A DNA stretch of 64,000 bases from CPC320 sp002336405 (GTDB taxonomy: Bacteria; Pseudomonadota; Alphaproteobacteria; Rhodobacterales; Rhodobacteraceae): assembly GCA_949372595.1 (NCBI GenBank), contig CASIAN010000006.1, positions 141,204 through 205,203 on the forward strand, written 5' to 3'. A model generated the notes under the pieces. It did no database searches. It was not told the origin of the DNA and saw only the letters and a list, made by a program, of their open reading frames with translations. This document shows, in pieces, positions 18,845 through 27,100 of this stretch. Every line of letters begins with the position of its first letter. Position 1 is the stretch's first letter. The position numbers and the translations under genes were made by a program.

Positions 18845-19831
18845 TTAGCCTAGGCTGATGCTGGCGGCGCTTTCTGGAAGTTCTTCGTCGAAACAGCGCT
18901 GGTAAAATTCGGCCACGGTTTGACGTTCCAATTCGTCGCATTTATTGATAAACGATAGGCGGAACGCATAGCCGATGTTGCGAAAAATCTCGGCGTTCTG
19001 CGCCCATGAAATCACAGTTCTCGGGGACATGACCGTCGATAGATCGCCGTTCATAAACGCTGTGCGGGTCAGATCGGCCACGGTGACCATCTGTTTGATT
19101 GTTTTGCGTCCAGCCTCATTGTTGTAATGGGGGTTTTTCGCCAGAACGATGGCGCTTTCAGCGTCGATTGAAAGATAATTCAGCGTTGCCACGAGGCTCC
19201 AGCGGTCCATCTGGGCCTGATTGATCTGCTGGGTGCCATGATACAGGCCTGTGGTATCACCTAGGCCAACGGTATTGGCGGTGGCGAAAAGCCGAAACTG
19301 CGTGTGTGGCGTGATGATTTCATTTTGGTCCATCAACGTCAATTTGCCATCGTGCTCCAGCACGCGCTGGATCACGAACATGACATCTGCGCGTCCGGCA
19401 TCATATTCGTCAAAGATAATCGCCACCGGATTGCGCAAGGCCCACGGCAGGATGCCTTCATGAAATTCAGTTACCTGTTTGCCGTCGCGCAACTTGATTG
19501 CATCTTTCCCGATCAGATCTATGCGGCTTATATGGCTGTCTAGATTGACCCGCACGGCCGGCCATTTGAGATGGGCTGCCACCTGTTCAATATGAGTGGA
19601 TTTTCCCGTGCCGTGATAGCCTTGGATCATGACTCTGCGATTATGGGAAAACCCGGCAATGATGGCCAAAGTGGTGTCGGGGTCAAACTTATAAGTCGGG
19701 TCAATTTCTGGCACCCGGTCGCCTTTTTCGGCAAAGCCTTTTATCACCATGTCGCTGTCAATGCCAAAGACCTCGCGCACTGATATATCTTCTGTCGGTT
19801 TCGCACCAATGTCGATCATGCCGTGTGCCAT
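18845..19831 (-). CDS. cobS: CobS, AAA+ cobaltochelatase subunit
   Basis: 328 residues from ATG 19831, which has AAGGA 8 bases upstream; an in-frame extension to 19975 would run into the divergent sigma gene and has no CobS character. Walker A GYHGTGKST begins at residue 71, Walker B and following AIIFDEYDAGRADVMFVIQ is typical for the MoxR/CobS clade, and the sensor region is TVGLGDTTGLYHGTQQIN. Works with CobT and CobN. First gene of the cobST unit, divergent from the ECF sigma operon. Confidence 0.96.
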   Translation of the reverse strand: MAHGMIDIGAKPTEDISVREVFGIDSDMVIKGFAEKGDRVPEIDPTYKFDPDTTLAIIAGFSHNRRVMIQGYHGTGKSTHIEQVAAHLKWPAVRVNLDSHISRIDLIGKDAIKLRDGKQVTEFHEGILPWALRNPVAIIFDEYDAGRADVMFVIQRVLEHDGKLTLMDQNEIITPHTQFRLFATANTVGLGDTTGLYHGTQQINQAQMDRWSLVATLNYLSIDAESAIVLAKNPHYNNEAGRKTIKQMVTVADLTRTAFMNGDLSTVMSPRTVISWAQNAEIFRNIGYAFRLSFINKCDELERQTVAEFYQRCFDEELPESAASISLG

Positions 19832-19863
19832 CGTTTCATTCCTTCTCGTCACTTTTCCGCAAG

Positions 19864-19877
19864 ATGTTGTGCAACAT
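19864..19877. promoter_or_regulatory. Short palindrome upstream of cobS
   Basis: ATGTTG and CAACAT flank a 2-base centre, giving a 6+6 perfect inverted repeat 32 bases upstream of the cobS ATG, in the 142-base divergent region shared with the sigma factor gene. It could be an operator for either direction. No known regulator consensus is matched with confidence, and I see no B12 riboswitch here. Confidence 0.3.
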
Positions 19878-19940
19878 AACTTGATTAAGAGCGAGGGAAA
19901 GAGCAAAAGAACGTAGTGGATCAGTTCGTAATGGCTGCCC

Positions 19941-19948
19941 GGGGGGGG
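19941..19948 (+). repeat. G8 homopolymer in the leader of the sigma factor operon
   Basis: Eight consecutive G residues preceded by CCC, ending 25 bases before the sigma factor ATG and upstream of its AGGAGG site. Runs like this are prone to slippage in replication and also in sequencing. Confidence 0.6.
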
Positions 19949-19973
19949 CAAAGCGGCTGGCAGGAGGTTAGGC

Positions 19974-20516
19974 ATGGCAAAAACTGCGGAGCTAGAGAAG
20001 CTGCTAGAGCAGGTGGCTACAAGAGATCGGGACGCGTTCGGCGATCTTTACGCGTTGACGAGTGGCAAGTTATTTGGCGTTTGTCTTCGTATTCTCGCCT
20101 CGCGCCCCAAGGCGCAGGCTGCACTATGGTCTGCTTTTGTGCAGATCTGGCAAGACGCCAAGTCGTTACAAACTAGCGGGTTGAGACCGATGACTTGGAT
20201 GATCCACATAGCCCATCAGAAATCGATACAACGGCTGCGCCTTGATTTGACAGATGTCAGTCAGGAAACGCTCGCGGATGAGGCCCAAACTGAAGGTGAA
20301 TGGCCTGAAGACCTCGTGTTGAAGCCGTCGGAACACGGCCAGTTGATAAATTGTATGGAGGTGCTGCCCTGGGAGCGATCGGCGGTGTTTAGATTGGCAT
20401 TTGTCGAGGGCGAGACCTATCCTGATCTGGCGGCTCACTTTGATCTGCCGGTTGATACCATGCGCACTTGGGTACGGCAAGATTTGCATATCCTATCGGA
20501 GTGCCTGGACAGATGA
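19974..20516 (+). CDS. ECF-type sigma-70 family sigma factor
   Basis: 180 residues. Region 2 is visible at about 20-90 (FGDLYALTSGKLFGVCLRIL, WSAFVQIWQDA, PMTWMIHIAHQKSIQRLR). Region 4 at about 125-178 carries the helix-turn-helix LPWERSAVFRLAFVEGETYPDLAAHFDLP and RTWVRQDLHILSECL. No region 1.1 or 3, so it is an extracytoplasmic-function sigma factor that redirects RNA polymerase. A strong AGGAGG precedes ATG 19974. Its stop overlaps the anti-sigma start (ATGA). The group resembles SigK/RpoE-like factors paired with RskA-type anti-sigmas; regulon unknown. Confidence 0.9.
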   Translation: MAKTAELEKLLEQVATRDRDAFGDLYALTSGKLFGVCLRILASRPKAQAALWSAFVQIWQDAKSLQTSGLRPMTWMIHIAHQKSIQRLRLDLTDVSQETLADEAQTEGEWPEDLVLKPSEHGQLINCMEVLPWERSAVFRLAFVEGETYPDLAAHFDLPVDTMRTWVRQDLHILSECLDR

Positions 20517-20851
20517 CACAGAGTGATGCAAAAAATACTGATAAAATTCTAGCGGGTGAATACGCGCTCGGATTGCTTTCAGACCAGGAAAATACCGAGT
20601 TTGAGGCGCGGCTTGAAACCGAGCCGCAGCTGCGACGTTATCACGCCAACTGGTTAGAGGATTTCGTCACCCTGACTGATGATATCGGCGAGGTGGCCCC
20701 GCCGGTTGGGTTCTATGCCGGGTTGGAAAAACGGCTGTTTGATGCGCCGCAGGTGGCTGAGCAAGCCACAAAAAGTGGCAGTTTGGTGCGCTTTGTGCTG
20801 GGTGCGGCTGTCGCGGTGGTGGTCTGCGCCCTTATTCTTGTGGCGCTGTAA
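20513..20851 (+). CDS. Short RskA-like anti-sigma factor
   Basis: 112 residues, start at ATG 20513 overlapping the sigma stop. The N-terminal cytoplasmic part has the anti-sigma hallmark ILAGEYALGLLSDQENTEFEARL (11-33) and a Trp in ANWLEDF near 47. A single hydrophobic helix occupies 92-112 and the protein ends there. Usual RskA-type proteins are about twice this length with an extracytoplasmic domain after the helix; it is absent here, and only 20 bases separate the stop from the convergent GST gene. No zinc-binding HxxxCxxC is present. Function as the cognate anti-sigma is inferred from coupling. Confidence 0.8.
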   Translation: MTQSDAKNTDKILAGEYALGLLSDQENTEFEARLETEPQLRRYHANWLEDFVTLTDDIGEVAPPVGFYAGLEKRLFDAPQVAEQATKSGSLVRFVLGAAVAVVVCALILVAL

Positions 20852-20871
20852 TTGGGCGCTTCTAGTTAAGT

Positions 20872-21588
20872 TCAAATCTCAGTGGACAGACGGTAGGGTT
20901 CTTCAAAGTCAATAAATTCAGCCGTGTCTATGGCCTTGGCGATCCACTCTGCGACTGCGGGATGGGCGCAATGGATATCGATATAGCGCTGCAACGTTGC
21001 CGATACTGGTAAGTCATAGTATTTTATTCGCATGATGACCGGTGCAAAAAACGCGTCAATTGCTCCGAAATCTCCTGCCAGATATGGCCCATGAGACCAC
21101 GATATAATCTCTTCGCAGGCCTGTTCTATCCGCGCGATATCCTTGCGCAGCGCGGGCTGATCGCGCCACAAGATACGCCCCTGACGCGACAAATCCACGC
21201 CTATATTCATGATGCAATGGCTGCGCAGAGCCGAAAACCCGCAGTGCATTTCAGCGCAGAGGCTGCGCGCCCGCGCCCGCAATGCGGCATCTACAGGCCA
21301 GATGGGATGGTCGCTAAACCGCTCTGCGAGATATTCTATAATTGCCAATGTGTCCCAAATAACCAGCGGTTTGCCGCTGGCATCTGTCGCGGCGTCATCA
21401 ATTATAAATGGCACCGATCCGGCAGGTGAAAATTCTGCCACTTGGCGTTTGAATGCGGAACCTGGCGCGAAACTGTCAAACCTGATAAATTTTTCCTGAA
21501 CGTCGATTTCGAAGGCCCGCAGTAAAACGCCTGCGCGCATCGACGAACTGGAGTAGTTTTTGTTCCCAATAAATACTGTCAAAGACAT
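20872..21588 (-). CDS. Glutathione S-transferase family protein (copy 1)
   Basis: 238 residues. Thioredoxin-like N-terminal domain with NYSSSSMRAGVLLRAF and the GSH-contact segment SVPFIIDD, then an all-helical C-terminal domain (WPVDAALRARARSLCAEMHCGF, HGPYLAGDFGAIDAFFAPVIMRI). Closely related to the next gene upstream over its whole length, so the pair is a tandem duplication. It belongs to the GST branch with a YSSWS active-site loop; here the Trp of that loop is Ser. Substrate unknown. AGGA precedes ATG 21588. Confidence 0.85.
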   Translation of the reverse strand: MSLTVFIGNKNYSSSSMRAGVLLRAFEIDVQEKFIRFDSFAPGSAFKRQVAEFSPAGSVPFIIDDAATDASGKPLVIWDTLAIIEYLAERFSDHPIWPVDAALRARARSLCAEMHCGFSALRSHCIMNIGVDLSRQGRILWRDQPALRKDIARIEQACEEIISWSHGPYLAGDFGAIDAFFAPVIMRIKYYDLPVSATLQRYIDIHCAHPAVAEWIAKAIDTAEFIDFEEPYRLSTEI

Positions 21589-21653
21589 GGGCGTTCCTAA
21601 TTTGTGTCACATATGTTGGTTTTGATGCAATTTTTTGGGGTCAGTGTGGAGTG

Positions 21654-22382
21654 TTATACAGGCTCTGGGTCGTTGGCAGACAATCTGAAAGGTTCTTCAA
21701 ATTCCAGAAACTCCGCTGAGGCCACCGCGCCGCTGACCCAGTCCCTTACAGCCGGGTGTTCACAGATTTTTGCCATATAGATTTGGCTTTGGTCGGTGAC
21801 GGGCAGACTGTGATATTTCAGGCGCATCACAACCGGCGCAAAATAGGCATCCAAAGCGCAAAAATCGCCGGCCAGATACGGCCCGTGGGACAGATCCAGC
21901 ATATCGGCCCATGCGGTCTCGATTCGGGCGACATCGCGGCGCACGGCGGCCTGATCGCGCCATATAAGCGCTCCGGCGCGGGAAAGGTCGGGGCCAATGT
22001 TCATCATGCAGTGCTGACGCAGTGCGCCGAACCCACTGTGCATTTCGGCGCATAGATTGCGGGCTTTGGCCCGCATGGCGCGATCTTTTGGCCAGATGGC
22101 GTGATCAACGCAGGTTTCGGCAATATATTCGACGATCGATAGCGTGTCGGTTATGATCAATGCCCGATCGTGTCGATCCTGCACCGATGTGTCGACCAAA
22201 AACGGCACAGTGCCTGTTGCTCCGATCTGTTTGACTTCGGATTTGAAGGTACTGTTTGCGTCAAATCCATCAAAGCGAATTAAGATCTCATCATGCACGA
22301 TGCAAAAAGCCCGCAAAAGAACTCCCGCGCGCATGGACCAGCTTGAGTAGTTTGGATTGCCAATATACAGCTTGATCATCAT
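21654..22382 (-). CDS. Glutathione S-transferase family protein (copy 2)
   Basis: 242 residues, paralogue of the downstream GST. It keeps the full NYSSWSMRAGVLLRAF loop and has TGTVPFLVDTS at the GSH site and HGPYLAGDFCALDAYFAPVVMRL in the C-terminal domain. Two adjacent ATGs (22382, 22379) could start it. Cytosolic, probably a detoxification or isomerase-type enzyme; no neighbour indicates the substrate. A 65-base gap separates the two copies. Confidence 0.87.
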   Translation of the reverse strand: MMIKLYIGNPNYSSWSMRAGVLLRAFCIVHDEILIRFDGFDANSTFKSEVKQIGATGTVPFLVDTSVQDRHDRALIITDTLSIVEYIAETCVDHAIWPKDRAMRAKARNLCAEMHSGFGALRQHCMMNIGPDLSRAGALIWRDQAAVRRDVARIETAWADMLDLSHGPYLAGDFCALDAYFAPVVMRLKYHSLPVTDQSQIYMAKICEHPAVRDWVSGAVASAEFLEFEEPFRLSANDPEPV

Positions 22383-22442
22383 AAAAAACTTTCAATCGAC
22401 TAATACTCTTAGCTTAGCGATCTGCTGTTTTTCCCACAAGAC

Positions 22443-23072
22443 TTATTTAAAGTTACGGCTGTCCTTGATCTGATCCCAGGCCCAAACCACCTCTTGCAAC
22501 TGTTCTTCTTGATTGCGATCACCACCGTTCATATCCGGATGCAGGACCTTGATCAGCGCCTTGTAAGATTTGCGAACGTCGGCTTTCGACCAATGGTCTT
22601 TGGCCTCGAGAATTTCAACCGCTCGTCGCTCTGTCGGGGGCAGGCGCTTTGTGCTGACCCCATCTGCGTTTTTGCCAGGATTGCGCGTGGCGTTTTCTCC
22701 CAGCACTTGATGGGGGTCTTCAATGCCAAGGCGCGCCCATGCACGGGCCTCAGGGTCGCGAAAATCCTTTGTCTCGCGTTCCCAGACTTTGTCTTTTGAC
22801 ATCTGAGCATTCATTTCGGCCTCGGTCGTGCCATCAAAGAAATTCCATTTCAGATTATATTCTCTCGCATGTTCTTTGCAGAACCAGAAAAAATCATCCA
22901 GCACATCAGGAGCTTTTGGCGCTCGGTATTTTCCGGCCTCCTGACAGTGCTCATGCTCGCAGACCCGGCGGGATGTTTCAGACTCGCCTGATAACCCCCG
23001 TTTGCCACGTGGATTTTTCTTTTTCGAGGATGAGACCGACATATCAAATCCGAAGGGGTCTGGTTTGGCCAT
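22443..23072 (-). CDS. J-domain (DnaJ-like) protein
   Basis: 209 residues from ATG 23072; a longer frame to 23105 lacks support. The J domain is at the C-terminus: RRAVEILEAKDHWSKADVRKSYKALIKVLHPDMNGGDR contains the HPD motif needed to stimulate DnaK. The N-terminal half has a basic tail, then Cys and His residues in VCEHEHCQEAG and FWFCKEHA that could bind a metal, and conserved tryptophans. It is not full-length DnaJ (no G/F or Cys4 zinc domains). Divergent from bolA with 74 bases between. Confidence 0.88.
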   Translation of the reverse strand: MAKPDPFGFDMSVSSSKKKNPRGKRGLSGESETSRRVCEHEHCQEAGKYRAPKAPDVLDDFFWFCKEHAREYNLKWNFFDGTTEAEMNAQMSKDKVWERETKDFRDPEARAWARLGIEDPHQVLGENATRNPGKNADGVSTKRLPPTERRAVEILEAKDHWSKADVRKSYKALIKVLHPDMNGGDRNQEEQLQEVVWAWDQIKDSRNFK

Positions 23073-23146
23073 GTTATTACCTTTTCGACTCAGGAATAAC
23101 AGCATAGGGTGTTGAAGATTAATTTGAAGGGGCTTTGAGTAAAAAA

Positions 23147-23407
23147 ATGTCGCGAACAGAAGAAATTCGCCATGCGCTGCAACATGTGTTTCATCCAGCG
23201 CAATTGGAGGTCACTGATGAAAGTGAACAACATCGGGGGCATGCTGGATATCAAGAGGGCGGCGAGAGCCATTTTCACGTGGTGATTCGCGCGGAAGCGT
23301 TTGCTGGGCAGTCCCGTATTGCCCGCCACCGATCCATTCACAGCGCGCTAGGCGCTGCGTTAATCGCAAAAATCCATGCGCTTTCAATGGATGTAGATGT
23401 GCCTTAG
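23147..23407 (+). CDS. bolA: BolA family protein
   Basis: 86 residues from ATG 23147; TTG 23135 would add four residues but lies only 2 bases from the AAGGGG, so ATG is preferred. Typical BolA fold signatures: LEVTDESEQHRGHAGYQEGGESHFHVVI, FAGQSRIARHRSIHSAL and a terminal LIAKIHALSM. The conserved His residues fit [2Fe-2S] cluster sharing with a monothiol glutaredoxin, as known for the family. Divergent from the J-domain gene and convergent with gatB. Confidence 0.92.
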   Translation: MSRTEEIRHALQHVFHPAQLEVTDESEQHRGHAGYQEGGESHFHVVIRAEAFAGQSRIARHRSIHSALGAALIAKIHALSMDVDVP

Positions 23408-23462
23408 GTCCGCGATGATGTGAGCGGCCAGTGCCACGCACACCGCCGCCGCTGTGGGCGCC

Positions 23463-24974
23463 CTAAAGGCCGAGCTTTGCTGCGACCAATTGGTTGACCG
23501 CCTTTGGATTGGCCTTGCCGCCCGTGGCCTTCATTACCTGACCAACAAACCAACCTGCCAGTTTCGGATTGGCCTTGGCCTTTTCGACCTGCGCGGGATT
23601 GTCAGCAATCACCTGATCGACTGCGGCCTCAATCGCGCCGGTGTCGGTGACCTGTTTCATCCCACGATCTTCGACGATCTGCGCAGGATCACCGCCCTCG
23701 GTATAGACAATCTCAAACAGGTCTTTGGCAATTTTTCCCGAGATATCTCCGCTGATAATCAATCCGATCACGCCGGCCAATTGCGCGGGGCTGACTGGAC
23801 TTGAGGTGATTTCAAGATCGTCTTTCTTCAACCGACCAAACAGTTCGTTGATCACCCAGTTGGCGGCGATTTTGCCATCGTGCTCGGCGGCCACCTGTTC
23901 AAAAAAATCCGCCGAGGCGGTCTCAGCTGTGAGCACAGAGGCGTCGTATTCCGACAGGCCAAAATTGCTGATGAAGCGGGCGCGCTTTGCGTCGGGCAAC
24001 TCGGGCAAACTGGCTGCGATATCGTCCACCCAGCCTTGTTCAATTTCAAGCGGCAGCAGATCAGGGTCGGGAAAATACCGGTAGTCATGCGCCTCTTCTT
24101 TTGAGCGCATAGAGCGGGTTTCGCCTTTGTCAGGATCATAGAGCCGGGTTTCTTGTACCACTTTGCCACCGGATTCCAGAATGCTGATTTGGCGTTTTGC
24201 TTCGACATCGATCGCCTGCTGGATAAAGCGCATTGAATTCATATTCTTGATTTCGCAGCGCGTGCCGAGATGGCTGAAATCTTGCGTTTCATAGTATTTT
24301 TCGTATTGGCCCGGCAGACAGACTGAAACATTGACATCGGCGCGCAGGTTGCCGTTTTGCATATTGCCATCACAAGTGCCTAAATAGCGTAGGATCTGCC
24401 GCAACTTTATGACATAAGCGGCGGCCTCTTCGGGGCCGCGGATATCCGGACGGCTTACAATCTCCATCAGTGCAACGCCGGTCCGATTAAGGTCGACGAA
24501 CGACATGTTGGGATCCATGTCATGAATCGATTTGCCCGCATCTTGCTCTATGTGGATCCGCTCGACCCGCACGAGGCGGGCCACGCCCGGTTCCATATCG
24601 ACCAAGACTTCGCCCTCACCGACAATCGGATGGTAGAGCTGTGAGATCTGATAACCCTGCGGCAAGTCGGGATAGAAATAGTTTTTGCGGTCAAACGCGC
24701 TGGTCAGGTTGATCTGGGCTTTCAGACCCAGACCTGTGCGCACAGCCTGTTCAATACAGAAGTCGTTTATCACTGGCAGCATGCCGGGCATGGCGGCGTC
24801 AACGAAGGCGACGTTTGCATTAGGCTCGGCGCCAAATTTTGTGGAGGCCCCGGAAAACAGTTTCGCCTTGCTTGAGATCTGTGCGTGCACTTCCATGCCG
24901 ATCACCAGTTCCCAATCGTGCTTAGCACCGGCAATCACCTTGGGTTTTGGGGTCTCATATGTCAGATCAAGCAT
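23463..24974 (-). CDS. gatB: GatB, aspartyl/glutamyl-tRNA amidotransferase subunit B
   Basis: 503 residues from ATG 24974. WELVIGMEVHAQ at the N-terminus, DLPQGYQISQLYHPI and SFVDLNRTGVALMEIV in the kinase-like core, and the C-terminal YqeY-like tail ending in NPKAVNQLVAAKLG. It forms the GatCAB complex that converts Glu-tRNA(Gln) or Asp-tRNA(Asn) to the amide form. gatA and gatC are not nearby, which is common for this group. A frame extension to 25028 is possible but has no family support. Confidence 0.96.
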   Translation of the reverse strand: MLDLTYETPKPKVIAGAKHDWELVIGMEVHAQISSKAKLFSGASTKFGAEPNANVAFVDAAMPGMLPVINDFCIEQAVRTGLGLKAQINLTSAFDRKNYFYPDLPQGYQISQLYHPIVGEGEVLVDMEPGVARLVRVERIHIEQDAGKSIHDMDPNMSFVDLNRTGVALMEIVSRPDIRGPEEAAAYVIKLRQILRYLGTCDGNMQNGNLRADVNVSVCLPGQYEKYYETQDFSHLGTRCEIKNMNSMRFIQQAIDVEAKRQISILESGGKVVQETRLYDPDKGETRSMRSKEEAHDYRYFPDPDLLPLEIEQGWVDDIAASLPELPDAKRARFISNFGLSEYDASVLTAETASADFFEQVAAEHDGKIAANWVINELFGRLKKDDLEITSSPVSPAQLAGVIGLIISGDISGKIAKDLFEIVYTEGGDPAQIVEDRGMKQVTDTGAIEAAVDQVIADNPAQVEKAKANPKLAGWFVGQVMKATGGKANPKAVNQLVAAKLGL

Positions 24975-25201
24975 TGCGTCACCTATGGCCAGTTTTGTCG
25001 CCTTTCGGCATAGCCAAAGCCGCGACATGTTTCAATCTCTTGTGGCCGGTGTCGGGTATTTTTGCGCTCTGGCGCCGCAATTTTACCGGCCAATGGTGCG
25101 GGGGTGTTTTAAATGGGCCGTTTTACAAGACCCGATTCAGCTGTGAGCAATGAATGATTTTCGATATCGTACGCCAAGATGCAGGTCTTCAACGGCGGAC
25201 T

Positions 25202-26113
25202 TTATGACGCTGGCTCAGACGCGAGTTTTTGACGGGAGCCGAAAAGAACGTCAATCAACCCCGCAAACAGGATGGTAAACGCTCCGATCCATTGCTGCAC
25301 TAGCATCGGCTCTTCCGGTAACAAGATTGCTGAACTTATCATTGCCACCACAACTTCTGACATCGTCAAGATGCCAACACGTCCGGGAAACAACAGTTGT
25401 GACACCCTGAAAATAATACAAAAACAGGGGAGCAGAAGAACAATCGACCAGATCGCTGCGGTTGGAAAAGCAGTTTTCAACATGGTGGTATCTGGCAGCG
25501 GAACATTGAAGAAAATCCCGGCAAAGATTGCCGATATAGCGGTGGTCGCGATAAAGATGAAGGTGGTCAAAGGCAAGATGGGTATCGCAGACCACCTTTT
25601 AAGGGAGGCAATGCCGATGGCCCAAAATATCCCCGATAGAAAGCTGAACAGGTCTCCTATGTTGAGGGGATGTTGGGTGGCGTCGCCATTTGACAGCAAG
25701 AGCGCAAGGCCTAAAAAAGCCACGCAGATAGAGATTATGCGTGTTTTAGTTAAGGCCTCGGATAACCAAAGGAACCCAATCAAGGTCGACCAGACCGTGG
25801 TCAGATAATATAGTAACGTCGCCCGCACGACAGTCGTTTCCATCAATCCGTTTGCGTAAAGAGTGAACGCCAAGCCGATCATCACAGCGGCAAAGATTGC
25901 AGGCCCGAGGGTGCCTTGCAATGACTTGTAACCAAATATCAGTAAAGGTGTTAAGATGATTAGAGGGCAGGCGTTAAAAAAAACAACACTCCAGGCGCCT
26001 TCTATCCCCGCGCTTTCAATGGTTCTGAGTGGCAGCCAATAAAACCCCCAAGCCGCTGCGCTCAAGGTGAGTGCGACGCTGAGAGTTGTATTGGAATAGA
26101 CTTTTGACAACAT
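25202..26113 (-). CDS. EamA (DMT superfamily) transporter
   Basis: 303 residues from ATG 26113. About ten hydrophobic helices in two repeats, with the first EamA repeat starting ALTLSAAAWGFYWLPLRTIE and the second at GDLFSFLSGIFWAIGIASLKRW. Such proteins export amino acids, nucleotides or other metabolites through the inner membrane; the substrate cannot be told. A frame extension to 26257 is hydrophilic and Cys-containing and not typical. Isolated gene with its own upstream region (26114-26337). Confidence 0.87.
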   Translation of the reverse strand: MLSKVYSNTTLSVALTLSAAAWGFYWLPLRTIESAGIEGAWSVVFFNACPLIILTPLLIFGYKSLQGTLGPAIFAAVMIGLAFTLYANGLMETTVVRATLLYYLTTVWSTLIGFLWLSEALTKTRIISICVAFLGLALLLSNGDATQHPLNIGDLFSFLSGIFWAIGIASLKRWSAIPILPLTTFIFIATTAISAIFAGIFFNVPLPDTTMLKTAFPTAAIWSIVLLLPCFCIIFRVSQLLFPGRVGILTMSEVVVAMISSAILLPEEPMLVQQWIGAFTILFAGLIDVLFGSRQKLASEPAS

Positions 26114-26337
26114 TGAATACCACCCTTTTGTACAGGCTGTGACATGGCTTACTAATTGACAGTTGTTGAGGCAAGTCCATAAAACCAACTGGTTGTCAGC
26201 GCATGAGTGCCTAATAAGTAGTGTTGTTGGGGGAAAAAAGGGTTCTGATTTATGCACCGCTTTCTAGGTTACGTTGCGTCCCCCGGCCTTTTGGCGCGCA
26301 CTCTTTAGTCTGTGAACCACTGATTTGGTGATGGCTT

Positions 26338-27081
26338 TTACCGACCGCCTGCAACATCTAAAATGCTGCGCGTGGTATAACTGGCCTCATCTGACAGCAA
26401 CCATAGGATTGCTTTGGCGACTTCTTGTGCGGTGCCGGCGCGGCCCATCGGCGTTGTATGTGCGAATTGGGCAATGCGGTCAGGCACACCACCTTTGGCG
26501 TGAATACCGGTTTCGATCAGACCGGGTCGGACGGCATTGACCCGAATACCTTCGGGGGCCAATTCGTCTGCCAAGCCAAGGGTGAAGGTCTCAATTGCAG
26601 CTTTGCTGGCCGCATAGTCTATATACTCATGCGCCATGCCCTTGCGGGCAGCAGTTGAGCTGACATTGACGATGCCGCCGCCGTGATGGGCACGCATATA
26701 GGCCACCGCATGGCGTGCGACCTCAATCGCCGCGGCAACATTGAGAGAAAACACTGCACGTACGCGGTCTGGTGTTAGATCTTTTATTGAGGCTTTCGGG
26801 GCGACAATCCCGGCATTGTTAACCAGGCTTAAAGCCGCAGGCGGCAAGGCTGTGATCTGCTCAAACATCGCCGCGACAGCAGCCGGATCAGTGATATCGG
26901 CCCGAATGACCACGGCCTCGCAACCTTGGGCGCCTACCATTTGCGCCACAGTGTCTGCGGATGCGTGATCGCTGCGGTAGTTTATAATGACACTATCATA
27001 GCTCTCGGCAGCGGCCGCCTGCGCAGTTGCGGCGCCAATGCCGGCGCTCGCGCCAGTTATAAGTAAGGTTTTTCTCGTCAC
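26338..27081 (-). CDS. Short-chain dehydrogenase/reductase
   Basis: 247 residues from GTG 27081, which has a purine-rich AAGGGGG about 6 bases upstream; the longer frame to 27159 would overlap the end of pepN. Rossmann motif TGASAGIGAA near the N-terminus, NNAGIVAP in the middle and the catalytic pair in YIDYAASKAA, followed by the PGLIETGIHAKGG loop. Classical SDR that uses NAD(P)H, resembling the glucose 1-dehydrogenase/FabG-like group. Substrate unknown. Starts 19 bases after pepN and is probably cotranscribed with it. Confidence 0.88.
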   Translation of the reverse strand: MTRKTLLITGASAGIGAATAQAAAAESYDSVIINYRSDHASADTVAQMVGAQGCEAVVIRADITDPAAVAAMFEQITALPPAALSLVNNAGIVAPKASIKDLTPDRVRAVFSLNVAAAIEVARHAVAYMRAHHGGGIVNVSSTAARKGMAHEYIDYAASKAAIETFTLGLADELAPEGIRVNAVRPGLIETGIHAKGGVPDRIAQFAHTTPMGRAGTAQEVAKAILWLLSDEASYTTRSILDVAGGR

Positions 27082-27100
27082 CGCCGCCCCCTTTTGCCGC

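Noticed and set aside
19832..19975. Longer cobS N-terminus up to 19975
   Set aside because: Hydrophobic, Cys-containing stretch unlike CobS, overlapping the divergent sigma gene start; the internal ATG has a good Shine-Dalgarno.
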